Assembly (NCBI RefSeq): GCF_039538765.1
Contig: NZ_BAABCJ010000007.1
Span: forward strand, 1 to 64,000
Direction: 5' to 3'
DNA: 64,000 bases
From: Zhihengliuella alba
GTDB taxonomy: Bacteria > Actinomycetota > Actinomycetes > Actinomycetales > Micrococcaceae
Part shown: piece after piece, positions 37,255-46,506 of the stretch
Numbering within the stretch: the stretch's first letter is position 1
Layout of the letters: every line of letters starts with the position of its first letter
Made by a program: the position numbers and the translations under genes
The notes under the pieces: model-generated
Seen by the model: the letters and a program-made list of their open reading frames with translations, nothing else
What the model was told of the DNA's origin: nothing
The model's database searches: none

Positions 37255-38268
37255 CTACTTGCCGCCCTGGAAGCTCGTGAGGACCTGCCGGACCACGGCC
37301 TCGGGCAGTCCGGTGAAGTCGACGACGATCCGTCCGGCCTCCTCCAGTCGTCCGGCCCCGAGGTGCTCGAGGAACTCGACCCGCTGGGCCGGCGGGAGGT
37401 CTGCGGAGTTGAACGAGACGGGTCCGTTCGGCCCCTCGCCCTCGAATCCGAAGTCGGAGACCCCGTCGCCGATGCCACCGTTCTGGGCGGCCGGGGCGGA
37501 CTCCAGGAGCGGCTGGATCTTCTCCTTGGTCAGCCCGGAGAAGTCGGCGAACAGCTCGGCCGCGCCCTCATAGTCGCGGTCGCGCATCATGGACTGGAAC
37601 TGGTCGGCCTCCGCCGGCGGGAGGTCGGCCGTGCTGAACTCGCGGGCCTCGCCGTCGACCTGCTCCGTGATCTTGTACGTGGCCACCCTGCGGTCTGCCT
37701 CGCTGCCGAACTGCTCCGTCCAGTCGGAGGGGATGACCAGGTCTCCGGCCGGGGCGGGGCCGGCGGGCTGGCGCTGCGGGGTCGCTCCGGCCTCGGGGTG
37801 CTCGGCGTCGGCGGGTCCTGCGTCCTCGTTCCGGTCGTCCGCGGCGGACGCCTCGGGTTCCGCCCCGGAGTCCGACTGCGGCCGCGGGGACGGTGCCCCG
37901 GTCTCCGCCGCCGATCCGGCGTCCCGGGGGTCCGGGCCGTCCTGCGCCGCGTCCATCACGTCGCGCGGGCCGTGGATCTGGGGATACTGCTCCAGGCTGC
38001 GGACGGCGATGATGCAGGTCTTGACGCTGCGCTCACCGGTGGCCCGCTGGTACTCCTGCACGGCGGCGAGGAAGTTCCCGGTGCCCAACTGCCGGTAGAT
38101 GGCACGGTGCTGGTCGGCGTTCAGGCGCGCCGACGCCTCCCTCGCGCCCTCCGCAGTGACGTGCGCGGCGACGTCGGCCGCGTTCCGCTTGCGCAGCGTG
38201 GAGACTCCCCACCACAGGAGGGTCAGCACGAGCAACGGAATCAGGACCCAGAACAGCGCTTCCAGCAT
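37255..38268 (-). CDS. Membrane-anchored protein with repeated helical module, unknown function
   Basis: 337 residues. One N-terminal membrane helix (LFWVLIPLLVLTLLWWGV), a charged helical stretch, then three copies of a related module of about 40-50 residues. Copy 1 is around residues 50-95 (DQHRAIYRQLGTGNFLAAVQ...), copy 2 about 215-265 (STADLPPAEADQFQSMM... DFSGLTKEKIQPLLE) and copy 3 about 285-335 (NSADLPPAQRVEFLEHL... DFTGLPEAVVRQVLT). A disordered acidic/Pro linker (about 105-175) separates copies 1 and 2. No known family recognised. The module resembles a short helical hairpin ending in a TGL-x4-V-x3-L helix. ATG 38268 is 7 nt after TACACT (38276-38281). Confidence 0.78.
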   Translation of the reverse strand: MLEALFWVLIPLLVLTLLWWGVSTLRKRNAADVAAHVTAEGAREASARLNADQHRAIYRQLGTGNFLAAVQEYQRATGERSVKTCIIAVRSLEQYPQIHGPRDVMDAAQDGPDPRDAGSAAETGAPSPRPQSDSGAEPEASAADDRNEDAGPADAEHPEAGATPQRQPAGPAPAGDLVIPSDWTEQFGSEADRRVATYKITEQVDGEAREFSTADLPPAEADQFQSMMRDRDYEGAAELFADFSGLTKEKIQPLLESAPAAQNGGIGDGVSDFGFEGEGPNGPVSFNSADLPPAQRVEFLEHLGAGRLEEAGRIVVDFTGLPEAVVRQVLTSFQGGK

Positions 38269-38293
38269 GCCAACAAGTGTAGTAGCTCCAGAC

Positions 38294-40519
38294 CTAGGCG
38301 CTGAGGGCGAGGGTGAAGGGCAGGACTCCGGGGGCTCCGGCGAGCCGGAGTACCCTGGTCGCCTCGGTCAGAGTCCATCGACTGTCGGCGATGTCGTCGA
38401 CCAGCAGGACGGGGCCGGAGGCCGCCGCGAGGTTCGGCGCCATCTGCTCCGGGACGCCGAACTGCCCGTAGACGTCGGCCAGCCGGAAGGCGCTGCTGCC
38501 TCCGGGGCCGTTGCGTGGGCCGCCATGACGATATTCCAGCTCGCCGCCGTAGGGCAGTTTCCCGATCTCCGCGAGCCCCTGGGCCAGCGAGCGGACCAGC
38601 TGGGGACGTCGGCGGGACGGCAGGTTGAGCACGGCGACGGGCCGTTCGGACCAGCCCCACTGCGCGAGGACCTGCACGCAGGCCCGCAGCATCTCGTCGG
38701 GGATCGGGGCGTCGGGCGCCTCCCCCTCGAAGATGGCCCGCAGAGGTCCTCCCCAGCCGAGGTCCGTCAGCCGAGCGAGGGCGCGGCCGGGGCCCATGAT
38801 CTCCTCCGGCTTGATCTTGCCCTTCAACGGCACCCCGAGCCGGTCCATCCCGCCCGGCCACATGGCCCGTGGCTCGAGTTCTACGCCGACGCGGCCGAGG
38901 GCGGCCTGCGCCCCGGCGTTCGCGGACTCCTCGATCCCTGTCGGGTACCAGGCGCCGGCGCAGTTATCGCACCGGCCGCACGGGGCCGCCTCGGGGTCGT
39001 CGAGGGCCAGGGCGAGGAACTCCATCCGGCACGCCGACGTGTTCTCGTAGTCGAGCATCGCGTTCTGCTCGGCGACGCGAGCGGCCGCGACGCGCGCGTA
39101 CCGTTCGCCGTCGTAGGCCCACGGCGTGCCCGTGGCTGCCCAGCCGCCCGAGACCCGCTGCACCGCGCCATCCACTGCCAGCACTTTCAGCAGCAGCTCC
39201 AGCGGGGTGCGGCGCAGGTTCACCCTGGCCTCGAGCTGCGGGGCCGAAAGGGTCCCGGACTCGTTGAGTGCCACCAGCACGGCCTCGGCCCGCTCCCGGT
39301 CCGGCATGGACGAGGTCGCGAAGTACTGCCAGATGTCCCTGTCGGCCGTTCCCGGCAGCAGCAGGACGTCGGCGTTGTCCGTCCCGCGACCGGCGCGGCC
39401 GACCTGCTGGTAGTACGCGACCGGCGAGCTCGGCGCACCGACGTGCACGACGAAGCCGAGGTCCGGCTTGTCGAATCCCATGCCGAGCGCGCTGGTCGCC
39501 ACCAGCGCCTTGACGGCGTTGGCCTTGAGGGCCTGCTCGGCCTCGGCCCGTTCCTCGGTCCCGGTGCGGCCGGTGTAGGCGAGCACGTGGTGCCCGGCCT
39601 CGCGCAGGGCACGGGCGATGTCCTCGGCCCCTGAGACGGTCAGCGCGTAGATGATGCCGCTGCCGGGCAACGACTCCAGATTGGACAGGAGCCAGGCGAG
39701 CTGGCTGCGCGGGCTCGGGAGCTTGAGCACGCCGAGCCGGAGGGATTTGCGGGCCAGCGGCCCGCGCAGCACGAAGACGTCGCCGGCGTCCGCGGCGAGC
39801 TGCTCCTGCACGTCGTGGACCACGCGCTCGTTGGCGGTCGCGGTCGTGGCCAGGACGGGCACGTTGCCGGGCAGGACCTGGATCAGGTCGCGGATGCGCC
39901 GGTAGTCGGGGCGGAAGTCGTGCCCCCAGTCGGAGATGCAGTGCGCCTCGTCGATCACGAGCAGCCCCATGCGGCGGACCAGCTCCGGTAGCTGCTCGTC
40001 GCGGAAGCGCGGGTTGTTCAGGCGTTCCGGTGAGACCAGCAGGACGTCCACCTCGTCCGCCGCGAGGCGGGCCCGGATCTCGTCCCATTCGAGCGCGTTG
40101 GCCGAGTTGATGGCGGCGGCGCGCACGCCGGCCCGCTCCGCGGCCGCGACCTGGTCCCGCATGAGGGCCAGCAGTGGACTGACGATCAGCGTGGGGCCGG
40201 CGCCCCTGGCCCGCAGCAGGAGGCTCGCCACGAAGTAGACGGCGGACTTGCCCCAGCCGGTGCGCTGGACGACGAGGGCCCGGCGGCCGCCCGAGACCAG
40301 AGCCTCGATCGCCTCGAACTGGCCGGGGTGGAAGTCGACGCCGTCGCGCCCGACCAGCCGGCCGAGCACCTGGCGTGCCTCGGCACGCAGTTGCGTCTCC
40401 GCCGCCCGGCCCGTCGCGGTGCCCTCCTGCCCGACGGCAGCGCCCGGGGCCGTCGTTGCGGGCGGCGGTGCCGCGTATCCGGGGTGCGCCGCTGCGTTCG
40501 ATCCTGCATTCTCAGCCAT
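38294..40519 (-). CDS. RecQ-family helicase fused to a phosphoribosyltransferase-like domain
   Basis: 741-residue superfamily 2 DNA helicase. Motifs: Walker A QRTGWGKSAVYF (about 86), LIVSPLLALMRDQV, DEAHCISDWGHDFRPDY (about 193), LATTATAN and QQVGRAGRG (about 373). Zinc-type cysteines CRMEFLAL...CGRCDNC follow near 497-520. After a winged-helix-like region the last 120 residues end in VLLVDDIADSRWTLTEA (about 705), which resembles the PRPP-binding loop of type I phosphoribosyltransferases, in place of an HRDC domain. Probably a DNA-repair helicase; the role of the C-terminal domain is unknown. Divergent from manB. Confidence 0.87.
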   Translation of the reverse strand: MAENAGSNAAAHPGYAAPPPATTAPGAAVGQEGTATGRAAETQLRAEARQVLGRLVGRDGVDFHPGQFEAIEALVSGGRRALVVQRTGWGKSAVYFVASLLLRARGAGPTLIVSPLLALMRDQVAAAERAGVRAAAINSANALEWDEIRARLAADEVDVLLVSPERLNNPRFRDEQLPELVRRMGLLVIDEAHCISDWGHDFRPDYRRIRDLIQVLPGNVPVLATTATANERVVHDVQEQLAADAGDVFVLRGPLARKSLRLGVLKLPSPRSQLAWLLSNLESLPGSGIIYALTVSGAEDIARALREAGHHVLAYTGRTGTEERAEAEQALKANAVKALVATSALGMGFDKPDLGFVVHVGAPSSPVAYYQQVGRAGRGTDNADVLLLPGTADRDIWQYFATSSMPDRERAEAVLVALNESGTLSAPQLEARVNLRRTPLELLLKVLAVDGAVQRVSGGWAATGTPWAYDGERYARVAAARVAEQNAMLDYENTSACRMEFLALALDDPEAAPCGRCDNCAGAWYPTGIEESANAGAQAALGRVGVELEPRAMWPGGMDRLGVPLKGKIKPEEIMGPGRALARLTDLGWGGPLRAIFEGEAPDAPIPDEMLRACVQVLAQWGWSERPVAVLNLPSRRRPQLVRSLAQGLAEIGKLPYGGELEYRHGGPRNGPGGSSAFRLADVYGQFGVPEQMAPNLAAASGPVLLVDDIADSRWTLTEATRVLRLAGAPGVLPFTLALSA

Positions 40520-40649
40520 GCCGGTCAGTATGTCAGCCGTCGCTCACAGCTTGGCGTGAGCCCGCCCCGGCTGTGGACGGCCGCGGCTCGGGCCCACCGA
40601 ACGGGGCCCGGTCCGGCGGGCCGGGCGTGCGCCTACTATGCTCGTCGTC

Positions 40650-42122
40650 GTGGACAGACTGAATCTCACTGACTCATTCAAGGCGTACGACGTGCGTGGC
40701 GTGGTGGGCTCGACCCTGACGGCGTCTGCCGTGGAGGCGGTCGGCGCGGCCTTCGTGGACGTGCTGGGCCTGGCCGGGAAGCCGGTGCTGGTGGGCCGGG
40801 ACATGCGCCCGTCCTCGCCCGAGTTCGCCCAGGCGTTCGCCCGCGGGGCCGCCTCGCGCGGCGGCCGGGTGCAGCTGCTCGGACTGGTCTCGACCGACGA
40901 GCTGTACTTCGCCTGCGGCACGCTGGAGGCGGCGGGAGTGGTGTTCACGGCGAGCCACAACCCGGCGGAGTACAACGGCATGAAGATGGCCCAGGCCGGC
41001 GCCGTTCCGGTCTCCGCCGACACCGGCCTGTTCGAGATCCGCGATCTGGCCCAGCGCTACCTGGACGACGGCCTGCCGACCCCCGTGGAGGGCGGGAGCA
41101 CCGCCGAGACCGATGTCCTGGCCGACTACTCCGCCTACCTGCGCTCGCTGGTCGACTTGTCCTCCATCCGGCCGCTGAAGGTCGTGGTCGACGCCGGCAA
41201 CGGCATGGGCGGGATGACGACGCCGGCCGTTCTGGGCGACTCGATCCTGCCCGCGCTTCCGCTGGAGATCGTGCCGTTGTACTTCGAGCTGGACGGCACC
41301 TTCCCGAACCACCCGGCGAATCCGCTGGAGCCGGAGAACCTGCGCGATCTTCAGGCTGCGGTCGTTGAGCACGGGGCCGACATCGGACTGGCGTTCGACG
41401 GTGACGCCGACCGCTGCTTCGTCATCGACGAGCGCGGCGAGCCGGTCACCCCGTCGGCGATCACCGCGATGGTGGCACGCCGGGAGATCGCCCTCGCCGT
41501 CGCCGGCGGCGAGGAGACTCCCGTGGTGATCCACAACCTCATCACCTCCCGTGCGGTGCCCGAGCTGATCGAGCGGGAGGGCGGCCGCGCCGTCGAGACC
41601 CGCGTGGGCCACTCCTTCATCAAGGCCGTCATGGCGGCCGAGGGCGCGGTTTTCGGCGGCGAGCACTCGGCGCACTACTACTTCCGGGACTTCTTCAACG
41701 CGGACACCGGCATGCTCGCGGCTCTGCACGTCCTCGCGGCGCTCGGCGGCCAGGACCGCCCGCTGTCGCAGCTGGCCGAGGAGTTCGACCCGTACTTCGC
41801 CTCCGGCGAAATCAACTCCCGGGTCGAGGACAAGGACGCGGCCGCCGCGGCGGTCCTGGCGCAGTTCGCGGCCGGCTGGGAGTCCGACGGCGGCGGGCGC
41901 GGGACCGTGCGGGCCGCGGCCCTGAACGGCCTGGTCGGCACGGGGACGTCCGTGGGCACCATGGACGGTCTCACGGTGTCGGCCCAGGACGGTGGGTGGT
42001 GGTTCAACCTCCGACCGTCCAATACCGAGCCCTTCCTGCGCTATAACGGCGAGGCGAAGGATCGTGGCACGATGGAGGCTGTCCGCGACACCGTCCTTGA
42101 AATCGTCAGGAGTCACGCATGA
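40650..42122 (+). CDS. manB: Phosphomannomutase/phosphoglucomutase
   Basis: 490-residue alpha-D-phosphohexomutase interconverting hexose-6-phosphate and hexose-1-phosphate, feeding GDP-mannose and glycan synthesis. Phospho-Ser in FTASHNPAEYNGMK (about 101), metal site AFDGDADRCF, sugar-binding GGEHSAHYYF and phosphate-binding RPSNTEPFLRYN are all present. TACTAT (40634-40639) lies 10 nt before GTG 40650, so I favour this leaderless GTG over an ATG at 40638 that overlaps the hexamer. Coupled to the next gene by ATGA. Confidence 0.92.
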   Translation: MDRLNLTDSFKAYDVRGVVGSTLTASAVEAVGAAFVDVLGLAGKPVLVGRDMRPSSPEFAQAFARGAASRGGRVQLLGLVSTDELYFACGTLEAAGVVFTASHNPAEYNGMKMAQAGAVPVSADTGLFEIRDLAQRYLDDGLPTPVEGGSTAETDVLADYSAYLRSLVDLSSIRPLKVVVDAGNGMGGMTTPAVLGDSILPALPLEIVPLYFELDGTFPNHPANPLEPENLRDLQAAVVEHGADIGLAFDGDADRCFVIDERGEPVTPSAITAMVARREIALAVAGGEETPVVIHNLITSRAVPELIEREGGRAVETRVGHSFIKAVMAAEGAVFGGEHSAHYYFRDFFNADTGMLAALHVLAALGGQDRPLSQLAEEFDPYFASGEINSRVEDKDAAAAAVLAQFAAGWESDGGGRGTVRAAALNGLVGTGTSVGTMDGLTVSAQDGGWWFNLRPSNTEPFLRYNGEAKDRGTMEAVRDTVLEIVRSHA

Positions 42123-42598
42123 CCACCAACCGCATCGCCGATCTGGGCGCCGCGGCGCACGAGGAACTCAACCGCCTGCTCGGCACCTCGCTGGGCATCG
42201 CCCGCGAGCAGCTCGAGGAGCACGGCGTGTTCCTGCCCTTCGCCGTCGGACTCACGCCCGCCGAGGGTGACGCCGACGGCGAGATGCGCCTGCTGGCCGT
42301 CCAGCCGCCCGAGGAGGCGGACGATCCCGAGGCCGACATCGACGCCGACGTGATGATGCAGGACCTGATCGCCGTCCTGAAGGAGCAGAAGGACGAGTTC
42401 GTCGCCGTCGCCATGGTCTCGGACGTGACGCTGCTCGAGGAGGGCCGCGACGCGATCCATGCCGCCGGCGAGCACAGCCTCGGCGGGGCCGTCGCCGCAT
42501 TGCAGGCCTACTCCGCCCCGTCCCCCGACGCCGACGAGCCGGCGTGGGACTTCGCCGAGCCGAGCGTGGAGTCCAGCGACGTGGTCGTCTGGGCCTGA
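42119..42598 (+). CDS. Conserved hypothetical protein coupled to manB
   Basis: 159-residue acidic soluble protein, 4-nt overlap with manB. Sequence GVFLPFAVGLTPAEGDADGEMRLLAV resembles small uncharacterised actinobacterial proteins that accompany phosphomannomutase; no catalytic motif is visible. No signal peptide or membrane helix. Strict coupling suggests equal expression with ManB, but a functional link is unproven. Confidence 0.8.
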   Translation: MTTNRIADLGAAAHEELNRLLGTSLGIAREQLEEHGVFLPFAVGLTPAEGDADGEMRLLAVQPPEEADDPEADIDADVMMQDLIAVLKEQKDEFVAVAMVSDVTLLEEGRDAIHAAGEHSLGGAVAALQAYSAPSPDADEPAWDFAEPSVESSDVVVWA

Positions 42599-42622
42599 CG
42601 GCCGGCTGCATCGTCCCGACCT

Positions 42623-42688
42623 GACCGAGGGCCGGGCCCCGCCTGGCGGCGCATCGCGCCGCGGCTCGGGGCCCGGCCCTCGTCGGTC
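42623..42688. terminator. Bidirectional terminator
   Basis: Long hairpin: outer 6-bp stem GACCGA/TCGGTC, a 3-nt bulge, then a 12-bp GC stem and an inner CGGCGC/GCGCCG stem. It sits between the manB operon and the convergent hydrolase gene. Confidence 0.75.
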
Positions 42689-42712
42689 ACCCCTCCCGGG
42701 GTGCCGTTCGGG

Positions 42713-43486
42713 TCAGGGGGCGACCAGGAGCGGGTGCGCCTCCGCCCGCTCGGCCCAGCGCCGGACGACGGCGTCGAACAGCAGCGGCTCCTCGAGGTTC
42801 CAGGCATGATGCGCTCCCGGAGCGAGGCGCACGGTCGCCTGCGGGACAGCCCTCCGAAGTTCGGCGAGCCCCCTGCGGACGAAAGCCGGCTCCTTCGCCC
42901 CGGCGACCAGGAGGAGCTCGGCCTCGACGCCGTCGAGTTGCGGCACTCCGCCCCGGACCACGTCCGCGGCGACGGAACGGAGCGTCTCCGGCTCCGCATC
43001 ATCGATCCCGGCGCTCTCCAGCGCCCCGTAGGCTCCGGCCTGGGTACGGACGAACCAGTCGGCGCCCCACATCCGGGGCCGGGCCCGGACGGCGGCGCGC
43101 TGGGCCGCCGTCTGGGGCAGCACGGGAAGCCCGCTGAAGACGGCCGTGCCCACCAGCTCGGGATGGCGCTCCAGCACGCGGAGGCCCACCAGCCCTCCCA
43201 GCGAGATACCCACGAGATGCACCACGCCGGTGTCCACCCGCTCGGCCACGAACGCCGCGACATCGTCCGCCGCGCTCTCGAGGCCCTGCCAGGGCTCGCT
43301 GCGGCGCGCGCCATACCCCGGCAGATGCGGGGTCAGCACACGGTAGTCGCCGAACGCCTCGACCTGGCGATGCCAGGACCAGTTGCCGGTGGCTCCTCCG
43401 TGCAGGAAGACGATGGTCCGTGTCGGCCCGCCGTCGCTGCGGGGCCGCCGCGAGGGGTGGACCTCCGGATACTCCTCGACCGTCAC
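42713..43486 (-). CDS. Alpha/beta hydrolase
   Basis: 257-residue soluble alpha/beta hydrolase. Oxyanion motif IVFLHGGATGNWSW, nucleophile elbow GISLGGLVGL (Ser about 93) and catalytic His in PGAHHAWN near the C-terminus are present. Substrate unknown. The GTG at 43486 overlaps the padR stop (GTGA, 43483-43486) and has AGAGGA upstream, which supports this start over an ATG at 43516 inside padR. Likely controlled by the adjacent PadR regulator in a two-gene operon. Confidence 0.85.
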   Translation of the reverse strand: MTVEEYPEVHPSRRPRSDGGPTRTIVFLHGGATGNWSWHRQVEAFGDYRVLTPHLPGYGARRSEPWQGLESAADDVAAFVAERVDTGVVHLVGISLGGLVGLRVLERHPELVGTAVFSGLPVLPQTAAQRAAVRARPRMWGADWFVRTQAGAYGALESAGIDDAEPETLRSVAADVVRGGVPQLDGVEAELLLVAGAKEPAFVRRGLAELRRAVPQATVRLAPGAHHAWNLEEPLLFDAVVRRWAERAEAHPLLVAP

Positions 43487-44010
43487 GGGAGGTTCCTCTC
43501 CACCTGACGGAGCCACTTGAGCTCCGAGTCCGCCTGTCCGATGCTCCGCTCCAGTGTGGCCGCCATCAGGTAGGCCCGGCGGTCGAACCCCTCCAAGTCA
43601 CCCAGATCCGCGCGCTGCTCGCGGTAGTCCTCGAGCTGGGCGGCGATGCGGGTACGGCGCTCCTGCAGGAGCTGCACGACGGCGTCGCGCTCGAGCTCGC
43701 CGGCGAAGAAGACGCGGCCGAGGAACGGTTCGCGCGCGGGCTCGGCGTCGGGTTCGGCGCCCAGCCACGCCCGGAGCGCGCCGCGGCCGGCCTCGGTGAT
43801 GTGGTGCTCCTTGCGGTCCGGGTAGTTCTCCTGCGGGACGACCTTCACGACCGCCATGCCGGTCTCGACCAGCTGGCCCAGCGTCCGGTAGATCTGCGCC
43901 TTGTCGGCGTTCCACACGTGCCCGATGCTCGCATCGAAGTGCCGCTTCAAGTCGTACCCCGTCATGGGCGACAGGGTGAGGAGGCCGAGGATCAACCGTG
44001 CGAGGATCAT
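43483..44010 (-). CDS. PadR-family transcriptional regulator
   Basis: 175-residue repressor. N-terminal winged helix (ILGLLTLSPMTGYDLKRHFDASIGHV split as MTGYDLKRHF recognition region, IYRTLGQLVETGMA) and C-terminal dimerisation helices (about 95-170) typical of PadR subfamily s1 with a VirR-like C-terminal domain. These proteins sense small aromatic or drug-like ligands. First gene of a two-gene operon with the hydrolase. Confidence 0.9.
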   Translation of the reverse strand: MILARLILGLLTLSPMTGYDLKRHFDASIGHVWNADKAQIYRTLGQLVETGMAVVKVVPQENYPDRKEHHITEAGRGALRAWLGAEPDAEPAREPFLGRVFFAGELERDAVVQLLQERRTRIAAQLEDYREQRADLGDLEGFDRRAYLMAATLERSIGQADSELKWLRQVERNLP

Positions 44011-44092
44011 GCGCCGATTCTTTCACCAGCTAGTCGTCTCGTCGCCTAGGCACGCTGACGACGCCGCGCGGCGGAACCGCACGTCAACGCAA

Positions 44093-44138
44093 GACGCCGC
44101 CGTTCTGGGACGGAGGTCCGTCCCGGAGCAGCGGCGTC
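44093..44138 (-). terminator. Terminator of pckG
   Basis: Two-part hairpin: outer stem GACGCCGC/GCGGCGTC (44093-44100, 44131-44138) and inner stem GGGACGGA/TCCGTCCC, 24 nt past the pckG stop on the minus strand. Confidence 0.75.
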
Positions 44139-44162
44139 GGCGCGGAGTGGCGGCTCGGAGGC

Positions 44163-46004
44163 TCAGGCCCGGAAGCGCTCCTTGAGCCCGGCGAGCTCGT
44201 CGCGCAGGGACGCCGGCAGGGCGTCCCCGAAGTTCGCGTACCAGGTCTCGATGTCCTCGACCTCGGTCCGCCACTCGTCGGCGTCGACGCGGACAGCGGC
44301 CTCGACGTCCTCCGGGGTGAAGCCGTCGAGCCCGGCGAGGTCCAGGGCGTCCGCCGTCGGAACGTACCCGATGGGCGTCTCCCGGGCGCCCCCACCGCCC
44401 TCGATGCGCTCCGTGACCCACTTGAGCACGCGGCTGTTCTCACCGAAGCCCGGCCAGGCGAAGCCGCCGTCGGCTGTGCGTCGGAACCAGTTGACCAGGA
44501 AGATCTTCGGCCGGCGCTCGGGGTTGAGCTGACCGGAGATCCTGTCCCAGTGGTTCAGGTAGTCGCCGGCGTTGTAGCCGATGAAGGGCAGCATCGCCAT
44601 GGGGTCGCGGCGCACGACGCCGACGGCGCCGGCCGCCGCCGCAGTGGTCTCGGACGACAGCGTGGAGCCCATGAAGACGCCGTTGGCCCACGAGCGCGCC
44701 TCGGTGACCAGCGGGATCGTGGTCTTGCGCCGGCCGCCGAAGAGGATCGCGTGGATCTCCACGCCCTCCGGGTTGTAGTACTCCTGCGAGAGCATGTCGA
44801 TCTGGTCGATCGGCGTGCAGAAGCGCGAGTTGGGGTGCGCCGCCGGACGGCCGGAGTCCGGCGTCCACTCGTTGCCCTGCCAATCCGTCAGATGCGCCGG
44901 GACCTCGTCGGTCATGCCCTCCCACCACACGCCGCCGTCGTCGGTGAGCGCTACGTTCGTGAAGATCGAGTTCCCCTTGGCGATCGCGCGCATGGCGTTC
45001 GGGTTGGTGGACCAGCCCGTTCCCGGCGCGACGCCGAAGAGACCGTACTCCGGGTTGACGCCGCGCAGCTCACCGTCCTTGCCGATCCGCATCCAGTTGA
45101 TGTCGTCGCCGAGGGTCTCCGCCTTCCAGCCCTCGATGGTCGGGTCCAGCAGGGCGAGGTTGGTCTTGCCGCACGCCGACGGGAACGCCGCTGCGATGTT
45201 GTAGGCCCGGCCCTCGGGGCTGGTGAGCCGCAGGATCAGCATGTGCTCGGCGAGCCAGCCCTCGTCACGGGCGATAACGGAGGCGATGCGCAGTGCGTAG
45301 CACTTCTTGCCGAGCAGGGCGTTGCCGCCGTACCCGGATCCGTAGGACCAGATGGAGCGCTCCTCCGGGAAGTGGACGATCCACTTCTCCTCGTTGCACG
45401 GCCACGGGACATCCGCCTCGCCGTCGGCCAGCGGTGCTCCGACGGAGTGGAGCGCGGGGACGAAGAAGGCGTTCTCCGCCTCCATCTTGCGCAGGACGCC
45501 CGTGCCGATGCGGGCCATGATCCGCATGGACGCGACCACGTAGGCGGAATCGGTGATCTCCACGCCGTACTGCGGCTGCTCGGCATCGAGCGGACCCATG
45601 ACGAAGGGGATGACGTACATGGTGCGGCCGCGCATCGAACCGGTGAAGCGCTCCCGGAGGATCGACTTCATCTCCTGCGGGTCCATCCAGTTATTCGTGA
45701 AGCCGGCGTCGCGCTCGTCCTTCGAGCAGATGAAGGTGCGCTCCTCCACGCGCGCGACGTCCGCCGGGTCCGAGAACGCCGCGTAGGAGTTCGGGAACAG
45801 GTCGTCGTTGAGCTTGCGCAGGGTCCCCGCCTCGACCAGCTCGGCGGTCAGGCGATCGCTCTCCGCCTGGCTGCCGTCCACCCAATAGACATCAGCCGGC
45901 TGCGTCATCTCCGCCACCTCGGCCACCCAGGCCGCGAGCTCCTCGTGCGTCGTCGGCACTAACGCCTCGTCGTCACGAACCTGCTGATTCAAGCTCACGC
46001 TCAT
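44163..46004 (-). CDS. pckG: Phosphoenolpyruvate carboxykinase (GTP)
   Basis: 613-residue GTP-dependent PEP carboxykinase catalysing oxaloacetate to PEP in gluconeogenesis. P-loop with hyper-reactive Cys FPSACGKTNLALL (about 274), GYGGNALLGKK, GDDINWMRIG and FFGGRRKTTIPLV-type motifs (ILFGGRRKTTIPLV) are intact. Three in-frame ATGs compete (46019, 46010, 46004); GGAGGG is spaced 7 nt from 46004, which I prefer. Upstream at 46154-46181 lie a CRP-like site and a perfect palindrome, matching the carbon-source control expected for this enzyme. Confidence 0.96.
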   Translation of the reverse strand: MSVSLNQQVRDDEALVPTTHEELAAWVAEVAEMTQPADVYWVDGSQAESDRLTAELVEAGTLRKLNDDLFPNSYAAFSDPADVARVEERTFICSKDERDAGFTNNWMDPQEMKSILRERFTGSMRGRTMYVIPFVMGPLDAEQPQYGVEITDSAYVVASMRIMARIGTGVLRKMEAENAFFVPALHSVGAPLADGEADVPWPCNEEKWIVHFPEERSIWSYGSGYGGNALLGKKCYALRIASVIARDEGWLAEHMLILRLTSPEGRAYNIAAAFPSACGKTNLALLDPTIEGWKAETLGDDINWMRIGKDGELRGVNPEYGLFGVAPGTGWSTNPNAMRAIAKGNSIFTNVALTDDGGVWWEGMTDEVPAHLTDWQGNEWTPDSGRPAAHPNSRFCTPIDQIDMLSQEYYNPEGVEIHAILFGGRRKTTIPLVTEARSWANGVFMGSTLSSETTAAAAGAVGVVRRDPMAMLPFIGYNAGDYLNHWDRISGQLNPERRPKIFLVNWFRRTADGGFAWPGFGENSRVLKWVTERIEGGGGARETPIGYVPTADALDLAGLDGFTPEDVEAAVRVDADEWRTEVEDIETWYANFGDALPASLRDELAGLKERFRA

Positions 46005-46153
46005 GTCCATTCCCTCCATTGGGCTGTTACTGGTGAACTCGATGCTAGGTTGCCGCCCTGACGGCGTCCTGTGACAGAGGTCTCCGGAAGGCGGTGTCCG
46101 AATCGCACCCGGCGCCGACTCCCCCGGAATCCCGCGGTTCGAGCCGAAATTGA

Positions 46154-46181
46154 TGTGATGTAAGTCACGTAGACCGGTCTA
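46154..46181. promoter_or_regulatory. CRP/GlxR-like site plus adjacent 12-bp palindrome
   Basis: TGTGATGTAAGTCACG (46154-46169) has the TGTGA-N6-TCAC architecture of CRP/GlxR sites. It is followed without gap by the perfect palindrome TAGACCGGTCTA (46170-46181). They lie about 150 bp before pckG, whose orthologues are cAMP-controlled in corynebacteria, and 135 bp before tRNA-Arg. Confidence 0.5.
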
Positions 46182-46315
46182 GTTCATGCGTCGCGGGGCG
46201 CGAATCTTCACCCACCGACGGGCGCCCGAGGCGCACCCCGAATTTGCACGCCCGTCGGACTCGTGTAAAGTTATTCGAGGTCGAACGCACGACGGTCGGC
46301 CGGAGAACAGAATAT

Positions 46316-46392
<77 letters not shown>

Positions 46393-46400
46393 GTTCTAAT

Positions 46401-46440
46401 GTCCCGGGAGCGAAGATCATCGCTCCCGGGACATTTCTTT
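46401..46440 (+). terminator. Terminator of tRNA-Arg
   Basis: 13-bp perfect stem (46401-46413 with 46420-46432), 6-nt loop, followed by ATTTCTTT. Confidence 0.88.
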
Positions 46441-46506
46441 GTCCGGCCCCCTGCCTGCCTGCCAGCCCGCCTGCAATCGCAGGCCGGAGGGCCGGCCCCG
46501 ACAGCC

